The notes under the pieces: generated by a model
What the model was told of the DNA's origin: nothing
The model's database searches: none
What the model saw: only the letters and a program-made list of their open reading frames with translations
In this document: positions 21,286 to 34,052 of the stretch, in pieces
How the letters are laid out: every line of letters begins with the position of its first letter
Numbering within the stretch: the stretch's first letter is position 1
DNA from: Biscogniauxia marginata
Lineage: Eukaryota; Ascomycota; Sordariomycetes; Xylariales; Xylariaceae
Assembly (NCBI GenBank): GCA_022695795.1
Contig: MU404146.1
Coordinates: forward strand, 1 to 64,000
Direction of reading: 5' to 3'
DNA: 64,000 nucleotides
Position numbers and translations under genes: made by a program

Positions 21286-23592
21286 ATTGTGCGAGACCTT
21301 GGTATAAGTAGTAGTAGTAGTAGACAGTCAACCCTCTTTTTGGCTCTTTTTTTTTCTTTCTTTTTGCTTTTCTTTCCTGGTTGTATGTCGAGTTGCAATA
21401 TCTAGATGCAGAACGGGTTCGTCATGTCAAATAAGCGTAATCGTAATGTGGTATAGTTATCGTCGTTATTGTCGGAATTGCTATTTGGACATTGGCCGTA
21501 GACGGATGTTGGGCTACCTTGTACCTTTGCATGTTGTAGTATCGAGCGTAGGTGGCATTTCTGCTGTCCCCAGATAATGCCTGACGTTAGGATGGGGTTT
21601 GTTAGAGAAAAGATATTTCGGTCGAAATGCCTATTTTTTACTGTATTCTTGGCTACTAATATCACTGTGTTCCGTCCCCACTGGCTAGACACGTATAAAT
21701 AACTTTAATGCTTATTTTTAATATAAACCTGCCTAGAATTTAAGTCGCTTTTCGATTTTAATTATATTTATTAATATATTATATAAATAAATAAATTATT
21801 TAAAAATATATATATAATAAAAAACGTAAAAAAGTTAAAATTAATATAAATTATTTTATAATTTTTATTAATATAATTAACTTTTAAATTTTTAAATTTT
21901 AAATTTTATTAAATTATTTATTTAAAATCCGATTTTATATAAAAATTAAAATAATTTACTAGTTTATATATTATATTATTTGTTTATAAATAATTTAAAT
22001 AAATAATATTAATAATAAAATTTAAAGGTTTTAAAATAAGTTTTATTAATTATAATAAGTTTAAAATATTAATTTAATATATAACTTAATATATATATTA
22101 TATTAAAAAAGAAAGTTAAATATAATTAATATATTTTTATAAAAAAAAGATAAAACAAGATAAACGTTTGTTTTATTTTAATATAAAAAGAGGGAGTTTA
22201 TTTTTAAATATATATTTTAAGTTAATTTTTAATTTAAAACAAGTAATATTATTATTAAAAGTTAATTACGAGGTGGCTAATTATATATAACAAGATTAAA
22301 GCCTTGAATTTTACTTTTATAAGTGAAATTATTAACCTTTTAATGTTATTAACATAATAATTATAAGGTACCGTTATAATAAATACATATATTAATATTA
22401 ATTATAATAAACATACATCTTATATTAAGCTTATTTATAATAATATAAAAGTCGGAAAAATTTTAAACCTTTTTCAATTATATAATTATATAATTTAATT
22501 AAAACTTAAAATTAAAAATTTAATATTTAAAAACGAGAAAAAAAACGCGAAAAAAAACTAAAATTAAAATAAAATACATATATATATATTTTTACGTATT
22601 TATTTATATATTTAAGTTTTTTTTTTCGATTTTATTTTTAATTAAACTATATAATTATTTAATTTATAAAATAACTTCGAATTTTTTTCGACTTTTATAT
22701 ATTAAATTATAATTTTTTAAAAAATCGATATTATATAAAAAACTATTTTATTTATAAATTTATTTCGTTTATTTATTTATATAATACATTATAATAAATT
22801 AAAAGTTTATAATATTTTATTATAAGTTATATAAGCTTAATTATAACTTAATAATTAAGCGATATCGCTTTTACGTAATATATTTTATAATTAAAAAGAC
22901 TTTTATATTTTATAATATATAATTATATTTAATTTAAAATTTATAAAACGTTTAAAATATAAAAAATAATTATAATATAAATTAATTAAAATTTTAAAAA
23001 GTTTACATTATAATTTAACTTTTAATCTTTATATTCTTTTTTATATAAAAACGTTAAATTCCACCAGTTCCTCCCGGTATGGTATATATAGAAGATTGCG
23101 CATCTGTAGTACAACGTCAATACATAGTACTTATAATTACTCTTGTATACGGTCGTATAATCCATTGCCGAATCGGAAGCGAGACATGAAGTCTTAGTTT
23201 TACCTCTCTTTTTCGGTAGCCGAAACGGCTCCGAAAATGCTCTCATTCAACACTGCCTTCATGTCTACACCTACCTACTCACGCCTACCTTAGCACTGAG
23301 AACTCAGTACTTGCCAACAAAAAATCTTTTAATTGAAATTATTTCAAGGTATCGGTTGAATTCGTCTCACCAAATTTTCGGAAGGCTCCAGATTAGTGGA
23401 GTCCAGTACGTATATAAAGACCAAGTACTCGTCTGCCCTTAGGTCCTTCAAGTCTTCAAGTCTCATGGGTTAGTTTGCCTGTGTGTGCGTGAAAACTAGA
23501 TCTCGGCAGTGGAACGCTTTTTAAGATACCTTCTCATAACTATTGCATGACAAATTTCAGAGAAGAAGAAGACGACGAAGCAATAAACCATA
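21286..23592. other. Intergenic region dominated by an AT-rich island (about 21,700-23,040)
   Basis: The first 400 bp form the 5' flank of Bos1. From about 21,700 to 23,040 the DNA is extremely AT-rich and RIP-like, holding one degraded copy of the inverted-repeat element described separately at 22,440-22,800. The last 500 bp return to normal composition as promoter of the transporter gene. Confidence 0.6.
22440..22800. repeat. Degraded copy of a long-TIR, RIP-mutated element
   Basis: The right arm (about 22,675-22,790) reads, on the opposite strand, almost like the arms of the element at 57.9-58.46 kb, including AATAAATTTATAAATAAAAT, the TATATAA/ATCGAT block and TTTAATATATAAAAGTCG. The left arm is incomplete and starts near ATATAAAAGTCGGAAAAATT. 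The outer part of the left arm appears deleted. No transposase remains. Confidence 0.5.
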
Positions 23593-25300
23593 ATGCGGGT
23601 CGGTGGCAATAACATCTCCTCTACAAGTTCCAAAGAGAGACCGCCGACGTTGTCGACCAATGCCGAAACTACGACTCAGCCGACAAGCATGAAAGTTCAA
23701 GAACGCGGGGAAGGGAAAGTGGCAGATGCCGAACCTCCAGATGAATCCCAGGTCGTTGATACGAGCCCTAAGTATTCCGTCTTGACTACGTGGCAGAAGA
23801 GAGGTGTTGTTTTGGGTGCTGCCGCTGGCGCGTTCTTCTCCCCCTTGAGCGGTCAGATCTATTTCCCGGCCCTGAACCTTCTAGCCCGTGATTTGAGGGT
23901 CTCTGTAGACCAGATAAACTTGACTGTTACGACGTACATGGTAAGTGAAGAGAAACTCTGGTCCGCGTACTGGCCTCTTGCCTTTGGCACGAATTAAATC
24001 TGACCCTCCCTAGATATTCCAAGGCATCACCCCTATGTTCGTCGGGACTTTTGCAGACGCTACAGGACGTCGTCCTGCCTACCTTTTCTGCTTTGTCGTG
24101 TATCTCGCAGCCAACATCGGTTGCGCTCTAGCCCCCGACTACGCGGCTCTCCTGGTCCTTCGAATGTTACAGTCGGCTGGGGCGAGCACCACCGTGTCTC
24201 TCTGCCAGGCTGTCGTATCTGATATCATAACCTCGGCGGAACGAGGTCAATATGTTGGTTGGACCAGTCTACCCATCGTTCTAGCCCCTGCTCTTGGGCC
24301 AGTCTTGGGTGGAATATTCTCAGAGTATCTTGGTTGGCGTTGGATCTTCTGGTTCCTAACCATTATTGCTGGTTTTGTCTTCATCATGTTTGCCCTCTTC
24401 ATGCCGGAGACATGCCGTCATATTGTTGGCGATGGCTCTATCCGGCCTCATCCGTACTATCGTACATTCTGGCAACTAGCTAAAGACGCCATTCGCAAAA
24501 GACGTGCAACAAGCAGTGCCCGGGATAATCCTCTTCAGCCAACCATCTCGAGAGTATCGACCAAACAGAGCTTTCATATGAAGCGCCCGAATCCATTCCG
24601 ATCTTTAGTTATTCTCTTCGAGAAGGAGATGTTCCTCCTATTGTTCTATAGTAGCTTTATCTACGCCGGCTTCTATGCTATCGCTACCGCTATGTCTTTT
24701 CAGTTTGCTGAGATATATGGCTTCAACGACCTCATGATCGGCTTGATGTATCTGCCCCTAGGCGGTGGTCTAATAGTAGCAGCATTCACAATGGGGAAAC
24801 TATCCAATTGGAATTACCGACGCCATTGCAAGAAACTTAACGTCCCATTCGACCGCCTGCGCCAACAAGACCTTACCAGCTTTCCAATCGAGAGGGCTCG
24901 TCTCCAGGTTAGTAGCCCGTTGCTAGCACTGTTTGCTCTAGTTTTGATCGGATGGGGGTGGGCACTCGAATACGAAGCGCCTCTCGCCGTGCCCATCGTA
25001 CTACTCTTCCTGATTGGCATTTCATTGACCGGGTTCACAAATACCGTCAATATCTTGATTGTCGATATCAACCCGGGCCATGCTGCTTCAGCGACTGCAG
25101 CGAATAATTTAACTCGATGTCTTGTTGGGGCCGCCGCCACTGCTGTGATCCGTCCTATGATCTCTGGCATAGGATCTGGATGGTCTTTTACCATATTCTC
25201 GCTAATATACGTTACTTTCTCTCCTGTTCTATGGCTTATCATGAAGAATGGTATTAAATGGCGCAAGGCGAAGCTAGACAAGAATGAAGACAGAACGTAG
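23593..25300 (+). CDS. MFS drug:H+ antiporter, QDR/DHA1-like
   Basis: Two exons, 23593-23940 and 24014-25300 (73-nt intron, phase 0), 544 aa. A hydrophilic N-terminus of about 75 residues precedes 12 predicted membrane segments. Visible family motifs: PLSGQIYFPALNLLARDL in segment 1, FADATGRRPAYL (loop 2-3 motif A), LRMLQSAGASTTVSLCQAVV (segment 4), and PIVLAPALGPVLGGI (antiporter motif C), then EYLGWRWIFWF. These are typical of fungal DHA1 transporters such as yeast QDR1-3, AQR1 and DTR1. The substrate cannot be read from sequence; export of drugs or small metabolites is the family norm. It stands alone between an AT-rich island and a gene-poor stretch. Confidence 0.88.
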
Positions 25301-26831
25301 CAGTACTAGGGAAGAAATTGGAGGTGGTGGTGGCTGGACAGGGGGCTTGAAAACATTACGCGCAGAGAGTCAGCCAGAAACCCCTAAGCAGTGTCAAATC
25401 AGACTTTGCTCGGATCATTTGAAAAATCGGAATTTACTGTTCGGCCTCCTAGATATACCTGGATCAGTAACTCGATAAGACACAAGAGTACCTAGGTAGG
25501 TGTATGAAAGAAATGGTTCTAGGTCGCGTCATCAAGGTTATGTGGAAATTTACCTGATGTTTCCGTATATGTTTTCAAAAGTTCCTCGAATGACCCATCA
25601 TAACTACTAAATAGGGAGCAGGAACTTCTTTCTATTCCTTGATTCCTTGTGCCATAATTAACATGGACTTCGCAGTTGAAATAACACTCAGCTCTGCGAA
25701 CACCTTAACATGACTGACTCCGCCTGTCTAAAACTAATACGACAGTAGGCTAGAGTACAAACTACACAGACATGTTTGTTGTTCCCTCCTAGGTCCTACT
25801 AGAAATTCTGTCAAAGTGGGCGTGTAAATGGATAGAATTGACCCATTGTAAAAGGATACTCGAGATAAATCGAGACACGTCTAATAAGACAAGGAGGGAT
25901 CTCGCTAGGGAAACTGATGAGAGCACCGTTTGTAAGGAGCCTAAAAGGGGGCCCAACTGGTATTTCCAAGAAGATGCGTCTCTTTTTTTGTTTTTTAACC
26001 TTTCAATTATAATTCCAGTGGTCTGTATGTGCAAGCAGGCAGCTGGTCATAACTAGACCTCCGGGTAGCAAACTTGACACGAGCATTGAAAAAGGGTGTA
26101 GGTACTGATAAACCCTTTAGGCTAGAGAAAGTACCTAGCAATTCAACATCATTTTCTTTTCCGAAAACCATATCTGTAACACGACGAGCCCGTTGATCCT
26201 CTTAAAAAATCAGATAGACGATGATAGCCTGACTTGAAGACACTCGTCATTCAAGGGCTAGAGCTAATGTCTGCAGAACAGCATTTAAATTGCTAGATTC
26301 AGCCATAGATACCTACGGACGACAAAATATAGCCAGCACTTCAGCCTCGGATGCCAGTTTGTCTAGACCTCCCCGGCGCTTCGCCGAGCCTGACCACGCG
26401 CTCGCTAATAATGGTGTTCTCTCTAATATCCGGATTGGAGCTAGTGTCTAAAGGACTTCGCTATTCGAAGTCTAGTTAGTTTGCCCAATGCCTAGAGCTA
26501 AGTGTTCTTTTGTTTGATGGGCCTGTCTGGGCTGGGGGTTGGTGAGCCGTACTAGAAGATAATAAGGGGCATGATACACAGATCATTGAACCTGAGCGGC
26601 TCGGGTTGAACGTCGCTGGTGAACCTAACGCAATGGTTTGTCTCTTGGTCGCTGAACCAAACCCTGCACCCTTTCTTTGTTGTGTTTAGAATTTGATAAT
26701 ACAGCGGCCTACAGTGCAGACCCAAGCCCAAAACCTCATCATTCATTATCACCAAGCCAGACTCAGGCAAGGTTTTATACATATCACATTTTAAACCCTT
26801 ATTATCCCCACATCTAATAACCAATTCGTCC
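25301..26831. other. Gene-poor convergent region
   Basis: About 1.5 kb between the 3' ends of the transporter and CDP-diacylglycerol synthase. One ACCTAGGT palindrome is at 25490-25497. Small frames exist on both strands but none resembles a protein or has supporting structure. Confidence 0.5.
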
Positions 26832-28366
26832 CTACCGACGTGCCTGCAATGTCTTGTCGAAGCATTCGAGGACCTGATGGTGTGTCAGCACTGAACCATG
26901 CAGCGAGATGAAAATTCAAGATTTAGGACTTACCTCGGGACCCCAGGCCCCTTGATTCTCTAAATACCTACTCATCCCCTTTACTAACTCCATTTGCTCA
27001 TCCAAAGACAGTCCTGTGATAGCTAGTTCCATCACTTTACCAAAGTTGAGATTGTGCTGAGCAACGAAGGTCTGGAAGTATATGAAGGCAAAGAAGCCCA
27101 TAATGAACTGGCAGTCCATCCGGTCCGTCATGCCACCGTGGCCCGGGATAGAGTCGCCGAAGTCCTTGATCTTGAACGTACGCTTGAGGCCAGAAGCGAA
27201 GAAGCCACCGAAAGGGGCGATCAACGAGGCGAAAGTGGCGAGGACAATGGCGTGGAACTGCATGGGCTCCGTGGTGAAGGAAAAGTTGGTACCCTCGGGG
27301 AGAAAAAAGAGCTGGGGTAGAGTGTAGGTGTGCGGGAGGAATACAGGGTTCGGGTCACACTCGAGACCAGTTAAGATGTTGGCGCCGAGATCGTTCACGG
27401 GACATATGAAGTACTTGGAGCGCATGAGAACGTTGGTCAGCAGCACGGCCCAGACGATGGTCATGATCCAGGCTCCGAGGAAGCCCTCGACGGTTTTCTT
27501 GGGAGAGAGCTTGATTAGCTGGGTGCGGCCGAAGGTGATGCCACATATATAGGCGAAGATGTCGTTGCAGATGACGAGCGAGGCGGGCAGGAAGAACCAG
27601 ATCATGCCCTCGAAGACGTTATTCATGACGAAGTGGGCCTGGACGACGATGAGGTACAGGGCCATATGGGTCCAGGCAAAGTTGGTAAACTGGAACTTGA
27701 GGTGGCCGGCCTTGAGGTTGGCGACAAAGAAGACGAAGCCGATGACGTAGAGGACGAAACTAATGAAGCGGTGGTGGGTGGCGAGAGGCAGCAGGACGCG
27801 GTCGACGAGGACGATGTGCTTGAAGTAGTAGATGACGGTTTCGCCGTAGAGGAAATACATGGTGGTCGCGAGCCAGTACCAGTTGAGGCTCTTGGTCGGG
27901 CGCAGCTGTCGGGCGCGGCTCGGGACGCTCGCGATGGCAATGACCTCCTTGAACGAGACAATCTGCACGGCCGTGATACAGGCGATGATGTAGATGTGGC
28001 CGCTGAAGAGCGCGGTGAAGAAGAGGCCGATCATGACGAAGGTCCAGAAGGTGCGGGTGATGAAATTGGCCTTCTTCTTCTCGTAGTCAGACATGGGCGG
28101 AGGCTCGGGCGTTTTCTGTCGAGAGGCGGTAGTTAGTACTCGTCTGAGGCCAGTGACGGACAGCGAGCAGGGACGGGAGAGAGGGACGGGAGAGAAGCAC
28201 ATGGGATTCCACCTACCTCGCTGATGCCGTCCAGGGGCGGCGAGCTTTTGGTCTTGAGGGGCGACCCGGACCCGTCCTCGCTCAGCTCACTCATGCTGGA
28301 TCTCCGGCCATCGAGGCCGTTGGCAGTTCGGTTTGGAAAACGGACGCCTCGACGCGGCTTTGTCAT
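26832..28366 (-). CDS. CDS1: Phosphatidate cytidylyltransferase (CDP-diacylglycerol synthase)
   Basis: Three exons, 28217-28366, 26934-28115 and 26832-26873, 457 aa. The cytosolic N-terminus (MTKPRRGVRF, Ser-rich) is exon 1. Exon 2 encodes about eight membrane segments and the family signature near the C-terminus: SGLKRTFKIKDFGDSIPGHG followed by GMTDRMDCQF, containing the conserved Lys-Arg, Lys-Asp and Asp-Arg-Met-Asp residues. The last 13 residues (VLECFDKTLQARR) come from a 42-nt terminal exon; without it the protein would read a few intron codons and stop. The enzyme makes CDP-diacylglycerol from phosphatidic acid and CTP in the ER membrane, the precursor of phosphatidylserine and phosphatidylinositol. 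The 5' flank holds a poly-T tract and GC/CA-repeat DNA. Confidence 0.95.
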
Positions 28367-30962
28367 GATGTCAAGTGTTCGGGTCGCTTGTCCTTTTTTT
28401 TTTTTTTTGTCTGCTGTAATTACTGAGAGGGCGCGCGCGCATGCACACAGACACACGGACAGACACGGGATCACAGGAGAGACAGCGCAGTCGAGTAATA
28501 ACTATAAGGTCGGGAAGCGCCAGGTAGTTGTTTTACCTATGACGTGTACTGGGCTCGAGAAAGTAGTAGGAGTAAACGAGGCTTTGTATTTGTATGTATG
28601 TGCGTATACAACTGTATGGTGGTAGTGGTAGTAATAGTTACCTACCAGTTCGGAGGTACCTAATAGTGAAAATGCAGGGTTTTTTAGAGATGTGGAGTTA
28701 CTGCGGAATGCCAACAAAATGCGAAGACGTCAAAGTGTGGCTCAGCAAGCTCTTACGGGGTTTAGCCGCACCCGAGAGACCGTAAGTTGGGCTGAACATT
28801 GCCCCGTGCCTTCACGTGTCACGTACTTCATTTGAAATTATTTATATAAATATAATTCTTTATTTTATAATTATATAAAAAATTATAAAAAAAATTATAA
28901 AAAATTATAAAAAATTATAAAATAATATTATTATCAAATTAAATTATATATTAAAATATTAAAATATTATTTTTATTTAAATTAAATATTAAAAATAATA
29001 GTTATTTCTTAATAAAGATTTCAAGTTAATTACGTTGTTATAATAATCTCGACAGAATAATATGCCTAGTAATTCTTATTAACACAAGCGTTGAGACTTT
29101 ATAATGTCTTAGACCCCCCCCTCCCCCTCCTAGGTAGGTAGACGTATGATATGTATCTAAGAAGCCTTTTCCTATAGAGATTGATTCGTGATGACCAAGA
29201 TCTTCATTATACCACGGAGTCATAATCGCGACAATAGAGTTGCGGTCCATTCTCCAGAGGTGAAGTCAGATCAGGATCCGGTATAATCCAGCCACAAAAT
29301 CTCAATGTCATGCAGTTCGAACTAGCCAGCCATATTCGAAGAGCGAAAGGTTAGCCATGATCGGTTGATTGGATGCGATGGTTCCCTGCACCAGCCTCGC
29401 CAGTTTGAATTTTCGAAGCCAGGTTGGGATTTAAGAAATCGTGATTGTACTACTAATATCAAATCTAGAGTTATGCTGAATCTTAAGGCGCATGCGAGCA
29501 GCTGCTGGATCAGACTCGCGACTGTTGTTACCCGTTCATGCTTGTGCAGCACAGCTGCCAATTGCATGAATATATTTTCATTGTTGGCGTCTGATATCTT
29601 AAAACTAACATATATTAACCCGAAGCAGGCTCGGGCTGAGCACACGGAGGGCACATCCTACAGACAGGGGTGTTACAGCTATTGTCGATACCGAACCCCC
29701 AAGTTACATGGATTCCAAGAAAATCGCCGGGGAGGCATTAAGTTAACGAAGCCAGGTATCTGGGCCTTATACAAGCAAGCACTTAACTTTTCACTATACA
29801 TGACTTGATACCTAATCCTAACTCCAGAATTAAGGAGTATTTCGAAGAGGCTTTCATATCTCCAGAGGGTTAGGGTAATCACTACCAAAAGCTTCATGGA
29901 AGCCCGTCAAGTGAATGGCAGCTTTCGTGGTGAGCACAAACGATCGGGCAATGTGTTTGATCTTGGCAAAGGTGTTCCGAAAAGAGCTGTGGTAATGTTA
30001 TCACATGCTACTTCAACTCCCCCCAGCCTTGGGTTACAGTGGATATTCGCCAACCCTACTTCTTGAATTTCCAAACATAATCATCACCTTGTAGATACCC
30101 CGAGGGTCGTTATGTGTTAACTAGAACCATGAAGCGATGCAGGGGAAATAGCCTTAAATACGATACCTAGGAGTTCGACTACATTAGGACTCTCCCATCC
30201 AAGGCGCATCAATGATCCCACAAATGACGAGCATACACGTCAGCCTAACACACATGCAGATGAGTAAATCGAATCTTATGCTGGGATACGAGTGACAAGC
30301 TCTTTGTTTGTTCGCTGGGCTTCGACCGGGGGGGCAGGGGTATCACAACTTGAGCGCTTAAATGCACCGGGCCCGACGGATGACTCTCTCATGCCGACGA
30401 GGGGTGCTCGGATTAACCTGCGGTCTAGTCTGATTGGATACCAACGGAATGGGACGACCAAGTCATAGATAATGATATAGTAGAGTGTCGTTGTGGTGCT
30501 TCCTACTCTGAGAAATTGTCCAGCTCAAACCAAATCCCGATCCTCTAGGCAGCTGATATCTGCTTTCCCCCCATGGGGCTATCTACAGGTTGAATAAGCC
30601 TCAACAGACCCTTGTTATGTTGCGAGAATTTGTGTGCGCGTGTGTGCTCTTGCTACCCATCATTACTCACCACATCACCTGTTTCGCTGTCTGTGACACG
30701 GGGCTTGATCATATTCCTTCTGCAGCCTAGCAAAAGAGGCTTTTGTGTGCGCCAACAGGCAAAATGACCAGGGATCCTCGTGTTTGAGCGCCGTTGCTCC
30801 CCAAATCCACAGACCATATAGAGATAATGTCACCAAGGATGTTTGCCGTGGTGCATATAACTATCTTAGCCATGCAACTGAGTTAGTGAGGACGAGAGCT
30901 ACTCTTTTCTAAAGTGATCACTGCCTTTTCCTTCATCTTTGCCACCCTTGCCCCCAGTAAAC
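28367..30962. other. Gene-poor region with AT-rich patch and short tandem repeats
   Basis: About 2.6 kb. The promoter of CDS1 has a T14-like run and an alternating GCGCGC/ACAC segment (28,390-28,470). An AT-rich island (about 28,830-29,030) contains four or more near-tandem copies of a ten-base TATAAAAAAT-type unit at 28,870-28,920. A C-rich run sits at about 29,115. The rest is ordinary DNA with no supportable gene on either strand. Confidence 0.5.
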
Positions 30963-32162
30963 ATGGCTATCGGAATCCCACTCAGAGTCAAGTCTTTGCT
31001 TCGTCCCAAGCTTGAAAAACGGAGGTCGAAGCGATTCACAGCAAGATGTCAAGACCCGAGCGAGGTTGAAATAGAGCAAACGACTATAATAGAAGCTCCT
31101 TCTGACTTTAATGAGCAGCAAAACAGCTTGTTCTTCCAAAAATTACCTATTGAGGTTCGGAAGATGATATACTCCTTTGTATGGCGTGGTACATATGATC
31201 ACATGTACCATGTTCCAAACGGGCGTCACCTCTACTTCAAAGACGGCCACTGGGTCAATATGCGATGCGTAATGTCTGAGGCTGATGAGGACCCCGACCT
31301 CATTCAGAAGAATATGGATTTTGTTTACAACTCTGGCCAAGGAGACCTGCTCTTGTGGCAAAGGAGGTTGGCGTCGACTTGGGGGAGCCGACATTGGAGA
31401 TGCGAGGAGAGAATCAAGTATGGGAGGACAGGAGCAATTGATCGGACAAATATCGGATGCATGATGATGGTGTGCAAGCGCATGTAAGTCCAACTTAGGG
31501 TTGATAATCCTTGCGACTACTCTCGGGCCTTCTGTCTAGAAAACTAACTGATGGGATCGTGAAAAAGGCATCCTGAAGTAATGGAGTCAGTCTTTGAGTC
31601 ACACAACTTCATATTCAACGACCTCTTCTCGGCACATAATTTTTTCGTCTGCATTCCTTCGCCTTACCTGTTCCATCTTCGTTACTTGGACCTGACTCTC
31701 AACGTGCCCTTCCATGAATGCTCCCCCTTCGTCATCAACATGCCGAAGAATCGTGTAAAAGCAGTCCTAGATTCTATCAAGCTGCTACCCTATCTACACA
31801 GCCTCCGGGTCTCTCTTGACGTCTGTGACCGTGGGCCGTGGCGCAAACTTCCAGAACGAGATCTCGTGACACATCTCAAGAGTTGCAAAGCGTTCAGAGA
31901 GTTTACCGTCGAGTTACCCCCACCACTCGCTGTCAAGGCGCACTTGTTAGACGGTCAGGACCTCGATAATAGCCAGAAAGATACACCGTTTTGTATTGTG
32001 CGACGGCCTCCTCTGAGATATTGGCAATTCAATCCTGGAGATGTTGAACACTTTAGGTGGGAGACGTTCAAAAGGAGCAATCAATCCCACTGCCGGATCA
32101 CGGTGACGAAGAGCAGGATGGCGATCTCGAACCCATATCAGATGAACCTCGATGGACAGTAA
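30963..32162 (+). CDS. DUF7730 / F-box-like fungal protein, copy 1
   Basis: Two exons, 30963-31483 and 31568-32162 (84-nt intron, phase 2), 371 aa. The central motif FFQKLPIEVRKMIYSFVWRG is the F-box-like helix pair that opens the fungal DUF7730 family. It is followed by HLYF, WRCEERIKY and the conserved MMMVCKRM-HPEVMESVFESHNF segment across the splice site, then a 'FHLRYLDLTL' strand and a leucine-rich C-terminal half. Function unknown; members are expanded in filamentous fungi. The N-terminus is basic and disordered-looking. The neighbour 780 bp downstream is a paralogue with the same intron position and phase, so the two arose by tandem duplication. Confidence 0.8.
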
Positions 32163-32942
32163 CAATGAACAGCCGACAGGCTTGCCGAATATAATCTAGG
32201 ATAGCCTTTCATATAGGGGCGACATGGCAGCTCTGGCTTCGAGTGGATTAGTCTTGGGAGTTAGGATGTCGAATTTGCTCGACTTTCTACGGCAGCATCA
32301 AACTATGTCAGGTGTACAGAAACAACATGTATAGGATCCTCATCTCTGTGCTTATCGATGGCATCACACGGCCCCGGTTGGCTTCGATGCTTGGCACTAC
32401 CGGCAACAAAGCGTGGTCAAAATGCGACACAGCCAGCCATCGTAGCGAATCGCATAACGCGTCTACGACAAGCGAGAAAACATCACATTTCGCCGGCATC
32501 TGCTAGTTTGGGCATGGCCATAGTTCTCTTGCTGCATAGGGTTGCATTTGAGGGCGCAGCGCATGCGGTTAGTTTGACGCCGCATCGCTAGGGCAGTCAG
32601 CGCGGTTAAAATCCCATCTGTATACTAGGCCGCGGACCAATAGCCTACCTAGCCGCGGGTCTAAGAGAGGAGGCATCGTGGCGATCTTTCACATTTATCG
32701 CACCGTCTCTAGGACCATTTACTTCTTCGGGGCCGTTGAGATGCAGTTGGCGATTATGGACCAGTTAGACTGGCCGTTTTCCTGTTGGCGGGTTGTAGAA
32801 GCGCGTGCTGCCGCGGCGCCGCTTTAGAGATCTGTGTGCCGATCACAAGGCTCTGCAGATACCATATGGGGAGTATATCTATCAGTCTTGTTGCAGATTC
32901 TGGTCCAGGCCTTCCTTGAGATATTCCAGCCAGACGAACAAG
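32163..32942. other. Spacer between the two DUF7730 genes
   Basis: 780 bp of normal composition. It should contain the terminator of copy 1 and promoter of copy 2. A GC-rich segment with two GCCGCGG cores lies near 32,628-32,657. No gene is visible. Confidence 0.5.
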
Positions 32943-34052
32943 ATGGCACCGACGGTCTCAGAACTCAGGATCCCGGCTCCAACCCGTCTTCAAGCCCCAG
33001 CAGATCTCCAGCTTCGCTCAACATTTTTCGGGCGTTTGCCATTAGAGATCCGAGAGATGATATATACTGAGTGCTGGGTCGCTTCAGGGCTCAAGCAGCA
33101 TGTCTTCAGCTGTGACGGTCGTCTTGCGCACTCCCTTTGTGTGCTAGCCCCTGGCGAGGTTGACACGAGAAATGAGGAGATCTATCGCATGTGTCGCCAA
33201 AATGGCCGTGGATCAAGATCTCGCTTCTTGACCGTAGACAAAAGGTGGGCATCGAGATTTTCGTCCACGTGGAATGACCACTGGAGGTGCGAAGAGGAGA
33301 TGCTGTCTACAAAAGGTGCAAAAGGTCATGGGCACCAACGCACCCTCTTTTTACCGATGCTGCTAGCTTGCAGAAGAACGTATGTCTTCCCAACTTCCTT
33401 ACTTCGGTATATCAATAGTGCTTACTTCTACAGATATCTCGAGGCATTCTATAGTTTATATACTTCCATTGCCTTGGTCTTCACCAACCTCCACACGGCA
33501 CACCACTGTCTGGTAGCATATCCGTCGCCATGGGTTAAACTGCTCCGTTCCCTCACGTTCTCCCTTTCGGTGCCATACGAAACCCTTCACCAACATCGGT
33601 TCTACTCCACGCCATCACAATGCCCGAGCTTTTGGGCAGAGCTAAGTACGGCCCTATCGAACTTGGCTCGTTTTGCCTCTCTCGATGAAGTAACTATCCG
33701 GCTTGACCTGTCCGACGGCAGGCATTGGTCCGAAGTCCGCGAGCGGTGGATATTTTGCGCTATTAGGGGTATACTTGCCCGGTGCCTAACCGTTCAGCTA
33801 CCGGAGGTAACTCACATTGACGGGCTACGGTGCTACCAATACCTCAAGGGAGATAAAACGCCGTTCCGCTTGGAAAGATATCCAAGGCTGCAGTGGATAA
33901 ACATCGGAAACGGTCGTGTTGAGCCGAGGGTCGAGCCATCCCACTTGCCGGTTGGTAGTCGGGGCGAATCGAGTCAGACTAGTCTTCAAAGGGCCACAAG
34001 GGGTATTCGTGAACTAGTAGCCAGCTTTAGACCAACACAAGGAGTTAGATAG
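32943..34052 (+). CDS. DUF7730 / F-box-like fungal protein, copy 2
   Basis: Two exons, 32943-33379 and 33434-34052 (54-nt intron, phase 2), 351 aa, from the first ATG in frame (CAAGATGGCACC). It repeats the layout of copy 1: FFGRLPLEIREMIYTECW, a DGRLAHSL stretch, NDHWRCEEEM, then MLLACRRT-YLEAFYSLYTS split by the intron at the same place (after Cys-Arg/Lys-Arg, phase 2). The two proteins are strongly diverged outside the motifs, so the duplication is old. Removing the 54-nt intron deletes an in-frame stretch; an intron-retaining transcript would therefore stay open and encode 18 extra residues. Function unknown. Confidence 0.78.
   Translation: MAPTVSELRIPAPTRLQAPADLQLRSTFFGRLPLEIREMIYTECWVASGLKQHVFSCDGRLAHSLCVLAPGEVDTRNEEIYRMCRQNGRGSRSRFLTVDKRWASRFSSTWNDHWRCEEEMLSTKGAKGHGHQRTLFLPMLLACRRTYVFPTSLLRYINSAYFYRYLEAFYSLYTSIALVFTNLHTAHHCLVAYPSPWVKLLRSLTFSLSVPYETLHQHRFYSTPSQCPSFWAELSTALSNLARFASLDEVTIRLDLSDGRHWSEVRERWIFCAIRGILARCLTVQLPEVTHIDGLRCYQYLKGDKTPFRLERYPRLQWINIGNGRVEPRVEPSHLPVGSRGESSQTSLQRATRGIRELVASFRPTQGVR

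Noticed and set aside
27633..28136. 167-residue acidic frame opposite CDP-diacylglycerol synthase
   Set aside because: Antisense mirror of hydrophobic codons; the sense strand has the full enzyme signature.
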